In this document: positions 36,829-46,550 of the stretch, piece after piece
Numbering within the stretch: position 1 is the first letter of the stretch
How the letters are laid out: the number at the start of each line of letters is the position of its first letter
From: Eubacteriales bacterium
GTDB taxonomy: Bacteria; Bacillota_A; Clostridia; Lachnospirales; Lachnospiraceae
DNA: 59,201 nucleotides
Direction of reading: 5' to 3'
Assembly: GCA_030533315.1 (NCBI GenBank)
Contig: JAUNJL010000009.1
Location: forward strand, 1 to 59,201
The notes under the pieces: generated by a model
The model's database searches: none
Told to the model about the DNA's origin: nothing
The model's input: the letters and a program-made list of their open reading frames with translations, nothing else
Position numbers and translations under genes: made by a program

Positions 36829-37179
36829 AATACCCTCCTTGTATGGTTGTTTCTAAGCTTCCATGTCCAATAATACGGACACTGCCGCTCCCATAAGCCC
36901 TCCAGGCCGCTTTGCGCCTCCGTCCCGGCAGGAATCCGCATTTGAGGCCGCCGCCCTGCCTGCGCATATCCCCGCCGCCTCCAGGAAAGCATAGCACCCC
37001 ATGGATCTGGGCCTATAAGGCAAAAGCAGACGGCCTCCTGGGACCTATCGCCTTTGCCCCCATTATACCTCTCAAGTCATGATGATGGTAGAAAAATCGT
37101 TCGTCAAATTCTCCGTCTCCCCTCCCTCTTTCGGGAAAAAAGGCCGGCATTTTCTTCCTCCCTCTCGGTTTCCCGCTTC
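36829..37179. other. Intergenic region between murF and the membrane-protein gene
   Basis: A consensus -10 TATAAT on the minus strand (37067-37062) with a poor -35 probably drives the membrane-protein gene, leaving a leader of about 230 nt. Short complementary pieces (GGCAAAGG with CTTTTGCC, 37000-37060) could form a hairpin near the 5' end. No ORF with a ribosome-binding site is visible. Confidence 0.4.
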
Positions 37180-38556
37180 CTACAGCTTCTCCAAGGCCGA
37201 GACCACCTCCTCAAAGCCCATGAAGTGGGAGGCCTTCACCAAAAGGGTGTCCCCCTCCCGCACATACTCTCCCAGATCCTTCAAAAGAGACTCCCGGTCC
37301 GGCCTGTGGATCACCAAAAGCCCCGGATCCGTCCTTTCCGCCTCCTCTGCCATGGCTGCGCACCGAGGGCCTGCACAGATCAGTGCGTCAATACCGCAAA
37401 GGGCCGCATGGCGGCCCACCTCCCGGTGGAGCTCCTCCTCACGCTCTCCCAGCTCCCCCATGTCCCCCAGGATGGCTACCCGCCGTCCTGAACCATCCTT
37501 CAGCACGTCCAGGGATGCCTTCATGGACATGGGATTCGCATTATAGCAGTCGTCCACGATCAAAAATTTCTCCGTCTCGATCAGGTGGAACCGTCCGCTG
37601 ATGGGAGTGAGGGACTGGATCCCCCGGCAGATCTCCTCCATGGTCAGGCCATAGATCCGGCCAACTGCCGTAGCCGCCAGGGCATTGCTGATCATATGGC
37701 GTCCCGGCATGGGAATGGTCACCAAAAAGGATTCCCCCTCCCCGTGGATGCGGCAGCAGATCCCCTTTAAGCCCAGGCTTTGGATCTCGTCCGCATAAAA
37801 AGAAAGGCCTTCCCTCTTTTCCAGCCCGAAAAATACCGGCTGGATCCCCTCATAGGAGCCCACCGACGCCAGCTTGTCGTCATCTCCGTTCAGCACGATA
37901 TGGCCTCCCGGCTTCACATACCGGAAGATCTCCGTTTTTGCCTTCAGCACCCCGTCCCGGTCACCCAGGTTTTCCAGATGACAGGTGCCGATATTGGTGA
38001 TCACGCAGGTATCCGGCTTCGCCACCTTTGCCAGGCGGGTCATCTCCCCGAAATCACTGATCCCCATCTCCAGCACCGCGATCTCGTCCTCCTCCCTCAA
38101 GCGGAAAATGGTGAGGGGAAGGCCCAGCTCGTTGTTAAAATTTCCCTGAGTCTTCAAGGTCCGGTATTTCTCCTTGAGCACGGAGGCGATCACCTCCTTG
38201 GTGCTGGTCTTTCCCACGCTTCCCGTGATCCCCACCACGGGGATCCCCAGCTGCTCCAGATAAAACTCCCCTATGTCCTTCACCGCCTGGAGTGAGGAGC
38301 CTACCCGTATGTAAGGGAACCTGGTCTCTCCCAGATCCTTTTCCGAGAGAACGGCCAGGGCGCCCGCCTCCATCACCTGGGGAATAAAGCTGTGTCCGTC
38401 CACCCTCTCCCCTGGAATGGCGACAAAGAGACAGCCAGGCTGCGCCTTTCTGCTGTCCGTTGTAATGGACTCTACGGTTCTCTGCTTCTGTTCCTCCGGA
38501 CCATGGTAGATTCCCCCACAGGCCCCTGCTATGTTTTCCAATGTCAAATTTTTCAT
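37180..38556 (-). CDS. murF: UDP-N-acetylmuramoyl-tripeptide--D-alanyl-D-alanine ligase
   Basis: 458 residues with the Mur ligase three-domain plan. ATP P-loop GSVGKTST (112-119), GISDFGEMT, then the C-terminal domain with DDCYNANPMSMKASL, specific for MurF. It adds D-Ala-D-Ala to the UDP-MurNAc-tripeptide in the cytosol. It follows ddl, which makes that dipeptide, after about 108 bp containing two GC-rich hairpins. Start ATG 38556 with GGTGAG upstream. Confidence 0.97.
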   Translation of the reverse strand: MKNLTLENIAGACGGIYHGPEEQKQRTVESITTDSRKAQPGCLFVAIPGERVDGHSFIPQVMEAGALAVLSEKDLGETRFPYIRVGSSLQAVKDIGEFYLEQLGIPVVGITGSVGKTSTKEVIASVLKEKYRTLKTQGNFNNELGLPLTIFRLREEDEIAVLEMGISDFGEMTRLAKVAKPDTCVITNIGTCHLENLGDRDGVLKAKTEIFRYVKPGGHIVLNGDDDKLASVGSYEGIQPVFFGLEKREGLSFYADEIQSLGLKGICCRIHGEGESFLVTIPMPGRHMISNALAATAVGRIYGLTMEEICRGIQSLTPISGRFHLIETEKFLIVDDCYNANPMSMKASLDVLKDGSGRRVAILGDMGELGEREEELHREVGRHAALCGIDALICAGPRCAAMAEEAERTDPGLLVIHRPDRESLLKDLGEYVREGDTLLVKASHFMGFEEVVSALEKL

Positions 38557-38664
38557 AATCTCACCCTTATAAATTTTCTGCGGCCCTTCTCCGTCTGGAA
38601 AAGGGCCGCCAAAAAAAGCTCACAGCGATGCCCGGCGTCCCCCAAAAAGGACGGCCGCCGGTAT

Positions 38665-39705
38665 TTATCCTTCGTATTTTTTCATGGAGCAGCGGATCAG
38701 CTCCTCGCACAGCTGGGGATAGTCCATCCCAAGGGCCCTCGCCTCCTGAGGGATCAGGCTCGTGGGCGTCATGCCAGGCAGGGTATTTGCCTCCAGGCAA
38801 TAAATATCGCCGTTTTCCTTCATCATAAAATCCAGACGGCTGTAGGCCGTAAGCTTTAAGGCCTTCGCCGCCTTCACGGCCGCCTCCTGCATTTTCTTTG
38901 TCAGCTCCTCGGAAAGCTTTGCCGGGCAGGTCTCCACCGTGGAGCCGGCCTCATACTTATTTTTGTAATCGTAAAAGCCGGAGATGGGTGCGATCTCGAT
39001 GACGGGATAAGCCACCCCGTCCACCACGGCCACGGAGAACTCCCTGCCCTGGATGTATTCCTCCAGCACCACCTCATCCCCGTAATGGGCCACATCCCGG
39101 ATGGCTTCCTGATATTCCTGCCTGTCCCTCGCAATATACACTCCCACGCTGGAGCCTCCGCAGCTGGTTTTCACCACCACGGGATATTCCAGTCCTGCAG
39201 CCTTTGCATCTGGAAAGAAGCCCCCCTCCTTTGTCATGGTCACCCCCCTGGGGGTAGGCACGCGGTTCATCAGGAAGATCTGCTTCGTGATGGCCTTGTC
39301 CATGGCCATGGCGCTGCTCAGGGAGCCGGTGCCGGTATAACGGATCCCCATCAGATCGAAGGCAGCCTGAACCTTTCCGTCCTCCCCGTTCTCTCCGTGC
39401 AGTCCCAAAAAGACGATGTCCGCCGCCTGACACAGCTCCAGGACAAAGGGGCCGAAAAAGCTCCTTCTTGTTTTCTGCATTTCTTCGATCCTCTGGTTAA
39501 AGCCCTTGATGTACGCCTCCGCCTCCTCCACGCTGTATTCCTGTGGAAAGGGATCCTCCCAGTCCACCTTCTCCACACCGCAGAAAATGTCCACCAGGAT
39601 GGCCTGATGTCCCTTTTGCCGGAGAGCCCTGCAGATGCCGGTGCCGGACATAATGGATATGTCTCTCTCCGTGCTGGTTCCTCCCGCTAAAACAACTATC
39701 CTCAT
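38665..39705 (-). CDS. ddl: D-alanine--D-alanine ligase
   Basis: 346 residues, ATP-grasp enzyme. N-terminal VLAGGTSTERDISIMSGTGI, the central KTSCGGSSVGVYIA and GREFSVAVVDG strands, and the metal/phosphate site DIYCLEANTLPGMTPTS match Ddl. It ligates two D-Ala residues for peptidoglycan. The ATP-grasp residues are intact. AAAGGAG lies upstream of ATG 39705. The order L,D-transpeptidase - ddl - murF on one strand makes a small wall-synthesis block. Confidence 0.96.
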   Translation of the reverse strand: MRIVVLAGGTSTERDISIMSGTGICRALRQKGHQAILVDIFCGVEKVDWEDPFPQEYSVEEAEAYIKGFNQRIEEMQKTRRSFFGPFVLELCQAADIVFLGLHGENGEDGKVQAAFDLMGIRYTGTGSLSSAMAMDKAITKQIFLMNRVPTPRGVTMTKEGGFFPDAKAAGLEYPVVVKTSCGGSSVGVYIARDRQEYQEAIRDVAHYGDEVVLEEYIQGREFSVAVVDGVAYPVIEIAPISGFYDYKNKYEAGSTVETCPAKLSEELTKKMQEAAVKAAKALKLTAYSRLDFMMKENGDIYCLEANTLPGMTPTSLIPQEARALGMDYPQLCEELIRCSMKKYEG

Positions 39706-39776
39706 ACCTTCATCTCCTTTATCAACAGCCTGGTCCGCTGCCGCTCCAGGCGGCAGAACAGGTCTCCTTTGATCCC

Positions 39777-41177
39777 TTACTTGTACACCACCACCGGCAT
39801 CCCCGGCTCCACCCGGCCATAGAGGGCCGCAGCCTGGTCGTAAGGAAGGTTGACACAGCCGTGGGAGCCCTCCAGCATGTACAGGTTCCCTCCAAACTCC
39901 GTCCTCCAGGTGGCGTCATGCAGCCCCACGTTCCCGGAAAAGGGGATCCAGAAGGCCACCTCCGCCTCATAATCCTCCCCGGTGAGGACGGAGGGGGACT
40001 TCTTGTCATCCACGGAGAAGCAGCCCGTGGGCGTCTCACAGCCGGGGATGTTGGGATTTCCCGTCACCACCGGGGTATCCACGACGGGCTTTCCCCCCTC
40101 ATAGAACACCAGGCGCTGATTCGTCAGGTCGATCTCCACGTAGGTGTAACCGATGTCATTGGTATCCCTGCTGTAGCCATAGACCTCATAGACCGGCTGG
40201 CGCACCTGGGTCTCCCCGCTTTCGATGGCCGCCGCGAGCTCCTTTGTCTCTCTCTCCTGGTCTATGATCCACCCGTAGTCGCCTCCCTGTACGGCCACCT
40301 CCCGGTTGTCATAGGTCAGAAAGCTTCTGTCCGCCCCAAAGGTATCGTAGGTCTCCTTCAGGCCAGCCACGTACTGGCTGATCTTTTCCCGGTCCAGGAT
40401 CACGTCCCCGTTCTCGTCTGCGGTAAACCAGTCCTTGATCAAGCTCCTGTCCACGGTCTCCTTCCGATCTGCAAAGTCGTAGGTGATGATGATCCTGCAA
40501 AGTTCATTCATCCTCTGACAGTTTTGGATCAGCTGCCCGTCGTCCCGGTACACCCGGGGCTTTTGGTAACAGGCCTCCTGCACCAGATCGATGTAGGTCC
40601 TGCCAGTGAGCATGGCCTGGGTGACCACCTCCTTCAGCTTCTGGGGATCCAGAGCGTTGCCCTCCACCTCCGGGACGATCTGGAAGGTGTCCCCCGTATC
40701 CTGGATCTGGGCATCCGCCGGCTGGGTCACGTTTTTTGCCTGCATACAGGAAAGGCCGCCAATGGCCTGATCCAAAAGCGCCTGGTCGATGGCCAGATCC
40801 TCGGCCACGTCGTAGGATCTTTCCTGGGAAAAGGCCAAAAACCATTTCAGGCGGTCCTGATCCTTGATCAGCTGTGCGGCTCCCCCCGAGGACTGGAAGG
40901 AAAGGCCTGCCTCACCGGCCCGGATGGCCTCCTGACCATTGTTCATGGTGCCGATGGTCAAGGCGTAGGCTCCCACCTTTTTTGCGATCAGCTCCTCCGC
41001 CTCCCAAGCCGTCATGTAGGAGCAGTTAAAGCCGTTGACCATGGAACCCGGCAGAAAATGGCCGGAAAAATAATACACTCCATAGGTATATGCCCCCGCC
41101 GTCAAAAACAGAAGGAGCAGGATCAAGGTGATCACGACTTTTTTTCCGGTTCCCATCTTCGCCTTTTTTTCTGTCAT
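39777..41177 (-). CDS. L,D-transpeptidase (YkuD) with N-terminal membrane anchor and peptidoglycan-binding-like repeats
   Basis: 466 residues. One N-terminal membrane helix (13-35), then a long extracellular part with PG_binding_4-like segments (about 40-330), then the YkuD domain (about 340-466). The catalytic motif is SHGCVNL with Cys441 and His439; HDATWR supplies the upstream His. It makes 3-3 crosslinks in peptidoglycan or attaches proteins, and such enzymes give beta-lactam tolerance in some species. It acts at the outer face of the membrane. Confidence 0.93.
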   Translation of the reverse strand: MTEKKAKMGTGKKVVITLILLLLFLTAGAYTYGVYYFSGHFLPGSMVNGFNCSYMTAWEAEELIAKKVGAYALTIGTMNNGQEAIRAGEAGLSFQSSGGAAQLIKDQDRLKWFLAFSQERSYDVAEDLAIDQALLDQAIGGLSCMQAKNVTQPADAQIQDTGDTFQIVPEVEGNALDPQKLKEVVTQAMLTGRTYIDLVQEACYQKPRVYRDDGQLIQNCQRMNELCRIIITYDFADRKETVDRSLIKDWFTADENGDVILDREKISQYVAGLKETYDTFGADRSFLTYDNREVAVQGGDYGWIIDQERETKELAAAIESGETQVRQPVYEVYGYSRDTNDIGYTYVEIDLTNQRLVFYEGGKPVVDTPVVTGNPNIPGCETPTGCFSVDDKKSPSVLTGEDYEAEVAFWIPFSGNVGLHDATWRTEFGGNLYMLEGSHGCVNLPYDQAAALYGRVEPGMPVVVYK

Positions 41178-41239
41178 AAATACACGAACCTCACATTTTT
41201 TCTATATTTATGTGTTAGTTTATCCAGTTTTCTCCAATC

Positions 41240-42526
41240 CTATTTGTTCTCCAGAAGCTTTTCCACACTGGACAGCTTGACGCAGAGGACAAACACCCGG
41301 GCGGCCTTTCCCAGCTCCTCCAAGGAGGGGAAGGTGGGAGCGATTCGGATGTTGGAGTCCATGGGATCCTTGCCGTAGGGGTAGGTGGCCCCTGCGCCGG
41401 TCATCACCACGCCGGCCTCCTTGGCCTTGGCCACAATGTCCTTTGCACAGCCCTCCATGGAGTCAAAGGAGATAAAGTAGCCGCCGTGAGGTCTTGTCCA
41501 GGTTCCGATCCCCAGTCCTCCCAGCTCCTTATCCAGCGTATCCAGAACCATCTCGAACTTGGGCCGGATCAGGTCCGCATGTTTTCTCATGTGGGCGTGG
41601 AGACCGTCCAGATCCTTGAAGAACCGCACGTGGCGGAGCTGGTTCAGCTTGTCATGGCCAATGGTCTGCATCCGCATGTATCTGCGGAAATCCTCCAGGT
41701 TTGCCTTGGATGCGGCCACGGCGGCGATCCCGGAGCCGGGGAAGCTGACCTTGGAGGTGGAGGTGAATTTGTACACCAGGTCCGGGTTCCCCACCCTTGC
41801 GCACTCCCCAAGGATCTCCACCAGGAAATCCTGATTGTCATCATAAAGATGGTGAATGCTGTAGGCATTATCCCAGTAAATACGGAAATCCGGAGCCGCC
41901 GGCTGCAGTCTGGCAAAGCGCTCCACCGTCTCCCGGGAGTAGGTGTAGCCCTGGGGGTTGGAATACTTGGGCACGCACCAGATCCCCTTGATGGCCTCGT
42001 CCTCCCTCACCAGCTTCTCCACCAGATCCATGTCCGGACCCTGGGGCGTCATGGGAACATTGATCATCTCGATGCCAAAAAACTCCGTGATCTTAAAGTG
42101 GCGGTCATAGCCGGGAACGGGACAGAGAAATTTCACCTTGTCCAGCTTGGCCCAGGGCGTGTGTCCCATGACGCCGTGGGTCATGGAGCGGGCAACACTG
42201 TCGAACATGACGTTCAGACTGGAATTGCCGTAGATGATGATGTGGTCTGGATCCACCTCGGACATTTCACCTAAAAGGCGCTTTGCCTCTGGAATCCCGT
42301 CGATGACCCCATAGTTGCGGCAGTCCACGCCAGTCTCACATTTCAGGTCCGCATGTCCGTTGAGCACGTCCATCATCCCCATGGATATATCCAGCTGATC
42401 CGCACCTGGCTTTCCCCTGGACATGTCCAGGGAAAGTCCCTGAGCCTTTACCTCCTCATATTGCGCTTCCAGCTCTTTCTTAAGGGCGCACAGCTCCTCC
42501 CTTGTCATTTCATCGTATTTTTTCAT
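41240..42526 (-). CDS. Aminotransferase class I/II (PF12897-like)
   Basis: 428 residues. N-terminal DMSRGKPGADQLDIS, the NSSLNVMFD region, SNPQGYTYSRETVE, YWDNAYSIHHLY and the lysine site TSTSKVSFPGSG mark a PLP aminotransferase of the MocR-like group that lacks the DNA-binding domain, often annotated aspartate aminotransferase. Substrate not proven. ATG 42526 has GGAGG at 9 bp. It is the first gene of the minus-strand block and is divergent from the methyltransferase gene. Confidence 0.88.
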   Translation of the reverse strand: MKKYDEMTREELCALKKELEAQYEEVKAQGLSLDMSRGKPGADQLDISMGMMDVLNGHADLKCETGVDCRNYGVIDGIPEAKRLLGEMSEVDPDHIIIYGNSSLNVMFDSVARSMTHGVMGHTPWAKLDKVKFLCPVPGYDRHFKITEFFGIEMINVPMTPQGPDMDLVEKLVREDEAIKGIWCVPKYSNPQGYTYSRETVERFARLQPAAPDFRIYWDNAYSIHHLYDDNQDFLVEILGECARVGNPDLVYKFTSTSKVSFPGSGIAAVAASKANLEDFRRYMRMQTIGHDKLNQLRHVRFFKDLDGLHAHMRKHADLIRPKFEMVLDTLDKELGGLGIGTWTRPHGGYFISFDSMEGCAKDIVAKAKEAGVVMTGAGATYPYGKDPMDSNIRIAPTFPSLEELGKAARVFVLCVKLSSVEKLLENK

Positions 42527-42815
42527 AGATAATCCTCCTCTAGCCGTCTCCGGCAGGTTTCCACCTCTCGTATATCCCATACATTTTAGTATGCTAAAGT
42601 CGTCCTTGTCAAGTATTTTTCGTCCGGCTTCCGCCCCTGCCGGTCCCTCAAAATGTCCCTCCAGATACCAGGGCCAAGACCGCCCTTCTTACCTTTGGAC
42701 TTGCACAAATGGTTTTTTTCCTCTATACTTGATGTAAGATGGCCGTCCATCCCCAGGGCGGGAGGAACGGTCCAAAAATAAAAAACAGACATGGCGGAAA
42801 TACGAGGTGATACAT

Positions 42816-43685
42816 ATGTGGATTGCAGATGGTTGGAAGGAATACGAGGTGATCGACACCTCCCGGGGAGAGAAGCTGGAGCGGTGGGGCGATTACCTTC
42901 TGGTGCGCCCGGATCCCCAGGTAATCTGGGATACCCCCCGAAGGGACAGAGGCTGGAAAAACAGGAACGCCCATTATCATAGGAGCGCCAAGGGCGGAGG
43001 GGAATGGGAATTTTTTGACCTTCCCCAGCAATGGGACATCCACTACAAGAGCCTGACCTTTCACTTGAAGCCCTTCAGCTTCAAGCACACCGGCCTCTTC
43101 CCGGAGCAGGCGGCCAACTGGGACTGGTTCAGTGAAAAGATCCGAAGAGCCGGCCGGCCGGTCAAGGTGCTGAATCTTTTCGCCTACACGGGAGGCGCCA
43201 CCCTGGCCGCCGCCGCCGCCGGCGCCTCCGTAACCCACGTGGACGCCTCCAAGGGCATGGTCACCTGGGCAAAGGAAAACGCAGCCGCCTCCGGCCTTTC
43301 CCAGGCTCCCATCCGCTGGCTGGTGGACGACTGTGTAAAATTCGTGGAGCGGGAGCTGCGCCGGGGAAACCAATACGACGCCATCATCATGGATCCGCCC
43401 TCCTACGGCAGAGGGCCCAAGGGGGAGGTGTGGAAGATCGAGGACGCCATCCATCCCCTCATCAAGCTGTGCGCCCGCCTGCTGAGCAGCCAGCCCCTGT
43501 TCTTCCTCCTCAATTCCTACACCACCGGACTGGCCCCTGCCGTTCTGACCTACATGCTCTCCACGGAGCTAAGGTCCTTCCAGGGACAGGTGGACTCCCA
43601 GGAAATCGGCCTCCCCGTAAGGGATACGGGCCTGATCCTGCCCTGCGGGGCATCCGGCCGCTGGGAAAGCCTGCCGCCCACCTAG
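42816..43685 (+). CDS. SAM-dependent methyltransferase, RlmI-like
   Basis: 289 residues. The class I SAM fold is visible: LFAYTGGATLAAAAAG (motif I), THVDASKGMVTWAKEN, then the catalytic DPPSYGRGPKGEVWK and FFLLNSYTTGLAP. This layout, with an N-terminal PUA-like part lacking in length, resembles the C-terminal methyltransferase of RlmI-type rRNA cytosine methylases; target RNA is inferred. GAGGTG precedes ATG 42816. Confidence 0.85.
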   Translation: MWIADGWKEYEVIDTSRGEKLERWGDYLLVRPDPQVIWDTPRRDRGWKNRNAHYHRSAKGGGEWEFFDLPQQWDIHYKSLTFHLKPFSFKHTGLFPEQAANWDWFSEKIRRAGRPVKVLNLFAYTGGATLAAAAAGASVTHVDASKGMVTWAKENAAASGLSQAPIRWLVDDCVKFVERELRRGNQYDAIIMDPPSYGRGPKGEVWKIEDAIHPLIKLCARLLSSQPLFFLLNSYTTGLAPAVLTYMLSTELRSFQGQVDSQEIGLPVRDTGLILPCGASGRWESLPPT

Positions 43686-43870
43686 AAGGCCCGGCCATGA
43701 TCCCGGCCCTGCGGCGGCAAAAGCTCCGCCGGGGTCTGGAAGGCAGGAAACCAAAGTCCGATCTTTGGGACTGTATTTCATCCCTTGGGGGCGCCAGGCT
43801 GTCGGGCCCGGCGATCCCCCTCCAAATCTACCATCGCCGGCGCAGCGAACGCGCCGTGAAAGGGGGAAAC

Positions 43871-44740
43871 ATGAATACGAAAGAGTACCGTGTGCGCCAG
43901 GAGCTGAAGCGCTATGGCTGCGCCATCGCGGCGGCTGTGATCTTTGCCGTCAACATCAAGACCTTTGTCCGGGCCGGAGGACTTTACCCGGGAGGCTTCA
44001 GCGGCCTCACCCTTTTGATTCAGGGGATTTTTGAGGAATTTTGGGAGATCACCCTTCCCTTTACGGTCATCAACCTTCCCCTGAACATCATCCCCATCAT
44101 CATCGGGCTGCGCTTCATCGGAAAGAGGTTCACCCTCAGCTCCTGCTGCGTCATTGTGCTGTCCGGTCTGCTGACGGATATCATCCCCGCCCAGCCCATC
44201 ACCTACGATCCCCTTCTTATCAGTATTTTCGGCGGCCTGATCAACGGATTGATCGTAAGCCTCTGCCTCATCGGAAATACCTGCAGCGGCGGGATGGACT
44301 TTTTTGCCATCTATTTTTCGGAGAAAAACGGGCGGGACATCTGGGACTACATCCTCTGCGTCAACGCCTGCATCCTTCTGGTGGCCGGTATGCTTTTTGG
44401 ATGGAACAAGGCCCTGTACTCCATCATTTTCCAGTTCACCTCCACCGAGGTGGTCCAGCTGCTCCACCAGCGCTACAAGAAGCACACCCTTTTTATCATC
44501 ACCCGTTATCCCAAGGAGGTTTACCAGGAGATCTCCCACCTGACCAACCACAGCGCCACCCAGATACAGGGAACCGGCTGCTACACCGGGGAGGAAACCA
44601 GTATGCTCTACTCCGTGGTGTCCCGGGAGGAAGCCAAGCTTCTGGTAAAAAAGGTCCATGAGATCGACCCGGCGGCCTTTGTCAACATCATCAAAACCGA
44701 CTACATCAACGGCCGCTTTTATCACAAAACGGATTACTGA
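43871..44740 (+). CDS. YitT-family membrane protein (DUF161/DUF2179)
   Basis: 289 residues. Five to six membrane helices in the first 190 residues (AIAAAVIFAVNIKTFV, GLTLLIQGIFEEF, and so on) with the YitT motif GGFSGLTLLIQG and GNTCSGGMDFFAIYFSEKNG. The C-terminal DUF2179 domain (about 200-289: TLFIITRYPKEVYQEI, GTGCYTGEE, NIIKTDYINGRFYHK) is cytosolic. Function unknown, presumed transporter. The open frame extends upstream to 43430, but GGGGGAAAC before ATG 43871 and the family start support this position. Confidence 0.9.
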   Translation: MNTKEYRVRQELKRYGCAIAAAVIFAVNIKTFVRAGGLYPGGFSGLTLLIQGIFEEFWEITLPFTVINLPLNIIPIIIGLRFIGKRFTLSSCCVIVLSGLLTDIIPAQPITYDPLLISIFGGLINGLIVSLCLIGNTCSGGMDFFAIYFSEKNGRDIWDYILCVNACILLVAGMLFGWNKALYSIIFQFTSTEVVQLLHQRYKKHTLFIITRYPKEVYQEISHLTNHSATQIQGTGCYTGEETSMLYSVVSREEAKLLVKKVHEIDPAAFVNIIKTDYINGRFYHKTDY

Positions 44741-44782
44741 CGCCCAGGGATCCTTTTTCATTCAGCGAAGGAGCGTGATACC

Positions 44783-44968
44783 ATGGCAAACACAGACGAA
44801 AGCCGGATCCCCTATACCTGTTCCCCCGCCTACGACCGCAGAAAATGCGGCGGCTGCCTGTGCTCCACCTGCTACGAGCAGGAGTTCTGTGACCGCTGCA
44901 AGGACTGCAGCGACCGGTCCAACCAAAAGGAGCGCTGCAACGCCTACGAAGGCGCATACAACTACTAA
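44783..44968 (+). CDS. Small cysteine-rich protein
   Basis: 61 residues with nine cysteines in a tight pattern: Cys13, 22, 25, 27, 30, 36, 39, 42 and 52, including CGGCLCSTC and CDRCKDC. This resembles a metal-binding (zinc or iron-sulfur) mini-protein. AAGGAG lies 9 bp upstream of ATG 44783. It sits 42 bp after the YitT gene and 120 bp before the glycosidase gene, all on the + strand. I do not recognise a named family, and the function is unknown. Confidence 0.65.
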   Translation: MANTDESRIPYTCSPAYDRRKCGGCLCSTCYEQEFCDRCKDCSDRSNQKERCNAYEGAYNY

Positions 44969-45091
44969 ACCTATGGCCGCCCCCGTCTCCATGCCTGCAT
45001 CGAAAGGCCTGGCGGCGGGGGCCGCCTATATGGGCCCAGGCAGACCAAAAAGCGGCTGCCTGACGGCCCGGTCCAGAGAAAGGAGCGTTTT

Positions 45092-46396
45092 ATGACAAAC
45101 AAGAAACGGATTCCCCAGCGGCTGGTCACCCTGCTGCTATTTTTTCTGCTTTCCGTCTGCTGCCTGGAATCCTCCGTACAGGCCGCCGCTTACGTAAAGG
45201 CCTCCAAGGCCGCAGTGAGCACCACCTCCAGCCAGCGAGGCTGGGTAAAGATCGGCAAGCATTACTACTATTACAACTCCAAGGGCAGGCTGCTCCACGG
45301 GCGAATCAAATACAAGGGCAACTACTATTTCAGCGCCTCCAACGGAAGGCGGCTCACCGGCTGGGTAAAGCGTGGGAAAAAACGGTACTATTTTGACCGG
45401 AAAACCGCCGTCATGTATCGAAACCAGTGGGCGGAAGGAAAAAAATACAAATATTACTTCCAGAAATCCGGCGCCGCCCTGTCCAACAAATGGCTGACCT
45501 ACGGCGGGAACCGCTATTATTTCAAGAAAAACTGCACCATGGCCACCGGCTGGCAGAAGATCGGAAAATATTATTATTACTTCGACAAGTCCTCCGGAGT
45601 CATGGCCAAAAACAAATGGATCGGAAGGTATTACGTCAACGGCTCCGGACAGCGGATCGCAAAGAAGTCCTCACCGGCAAAGGAGATCGACGATTCCCAC
45701 TATACCTACAAAACGGCGACCCTGAGCATTGACCTTCAGGAGCAGAGCACACACGGCGTCTCCTACTGGGTGGCACACATAAAAACCGCAAATCCCAGCC
45801 AGCTGAGATCCGCCCTGTCCTACGGCACCTACGGGGGAAAAAGACAGACCACCTCCAGCGCCGTCTCCTCCAACGGCGGCGTCATCGGCGTCAACGGAAG
45901 CGCCTTCAGCTACAAGGACGGCAAGCCCTCCCCCCTGGGTATGTGTATCAAAAACGGGATTCTTTACGGGGATTATGAGACCAGCTACAGCGTGATGGCC
46001 GTCAACCGGGAGGGCGTGATCTACACCCCACAACAGGGCCTGAAAGGAAAGGATCTGCTCAGCGCCGGCGTAAAGGACACCTACAATTTCGGCCCCATCC
46101 TGATCAAGGACGGAAAGCCGCAGCCCGCCTGGGCGGAAACCGCCAAATATTATCCCCGTACCGCCGTCGGTATGGTGGCCCCCAACGATTATGTCCTCCT
46201 TGTCACCAACACTGGCAGCTACAGCGGCCTGAACCACTGGGATATGGTCAAGATTTTCCAATCCTACGACTGCCAGTACGCATACAACCTGGATGGAGGC
46301 GGCTCCTCCACCTTATATTACAACGGGAAGGTCATGAACAAGCTGATCAACAACGAGCAGAGGCCCTGCGGGGATTTCCTCTACTTCACCAACTGA
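45092..46396 (+). CDS. Secreted phosphodiester glycosidase (NAGPA-like) with cell-wall-binding repeats
   Basis: 434 residues. Signal peptide (1-31, cleavage near VQAAA). Then five to six short choline-binding-like repeats (about 48-195) with the recurring form GWVKIGKHYYYYNSKG. Then the NAGPA domain (about 210-434) with IGVNGSAFSY, RTAVGMVAPNDYVLLV and LDGGGSST (400-407). The NAGPA family removes GlcNAc from a phosphodiester on mammalian enzymes; bacterial homologues act on cell-surface glycans, target unknown. A terminator follows at 46478. Confidence 0.9.
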   Translation: MTNKKRIPQRLVTLLLFFLLSVCCLESSVQAAAYVKASKAAVSTTSSQRGWVKIGKHYYYYNSKGRLLHGRIKYKGNYYFSASNGRRLTGWVKRGKKRYYFDRKTAVMYRNQWAEGKKYKYYFQKSGAALSNKWLTYGGNRYYFKKNCTMATGWQKIGKYYYYFDKSSGVMAKNKWIGRYYVNGSGQRIAKKSSPAKEIDDSHYTYKTATLSIDLQEQSTHGVSYWVAHIKTANPSQLRSALSYGTYGGKRQTTSSAVSSNGGVIGVNGSAFSYKDGKPSPLGMCIKNGILYGDYETSYSVMAVNREGVIYTPQQGLKGKDLLSAGVKDTYNFGPILIKDGKPQPAWAETAKYYPRTAVGMVAPNDYVLLVTNTGSYSGLNHWDMVKIFQSYDCQYAYNLDGGGSSTLYYNGKVMNKLINNEQRPCGDFLYFTN

Positions 46397-46477
46397 CCCT
46401 CCGCCTCCATTTTTCCAGATACATAAAATCAGGACCCGCATCCAGGCTTCCTGCCTGAAAGCGGGTCCTCCTCAAGC

Positions 46478-46525
46478 GAAATGCCTCCAGGACCGGTCTC
46501 CGGCCTTGGAGGCATTTCTTTTTTT
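46478..46525 (+). terminator. Terminator after the glycosidase gene
   Basis: GAAATGCCTCCA pairs perfectly with TGGAGGCATTTC, followed by TTTTTTT. A second shorter stem (AGGACCCGC/GCGGGTCCT) lies just upstream. Confidence 0.93.
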
Positions 46526-46550
46526 GTCCAGGAACCTATGCAGGATGCCC

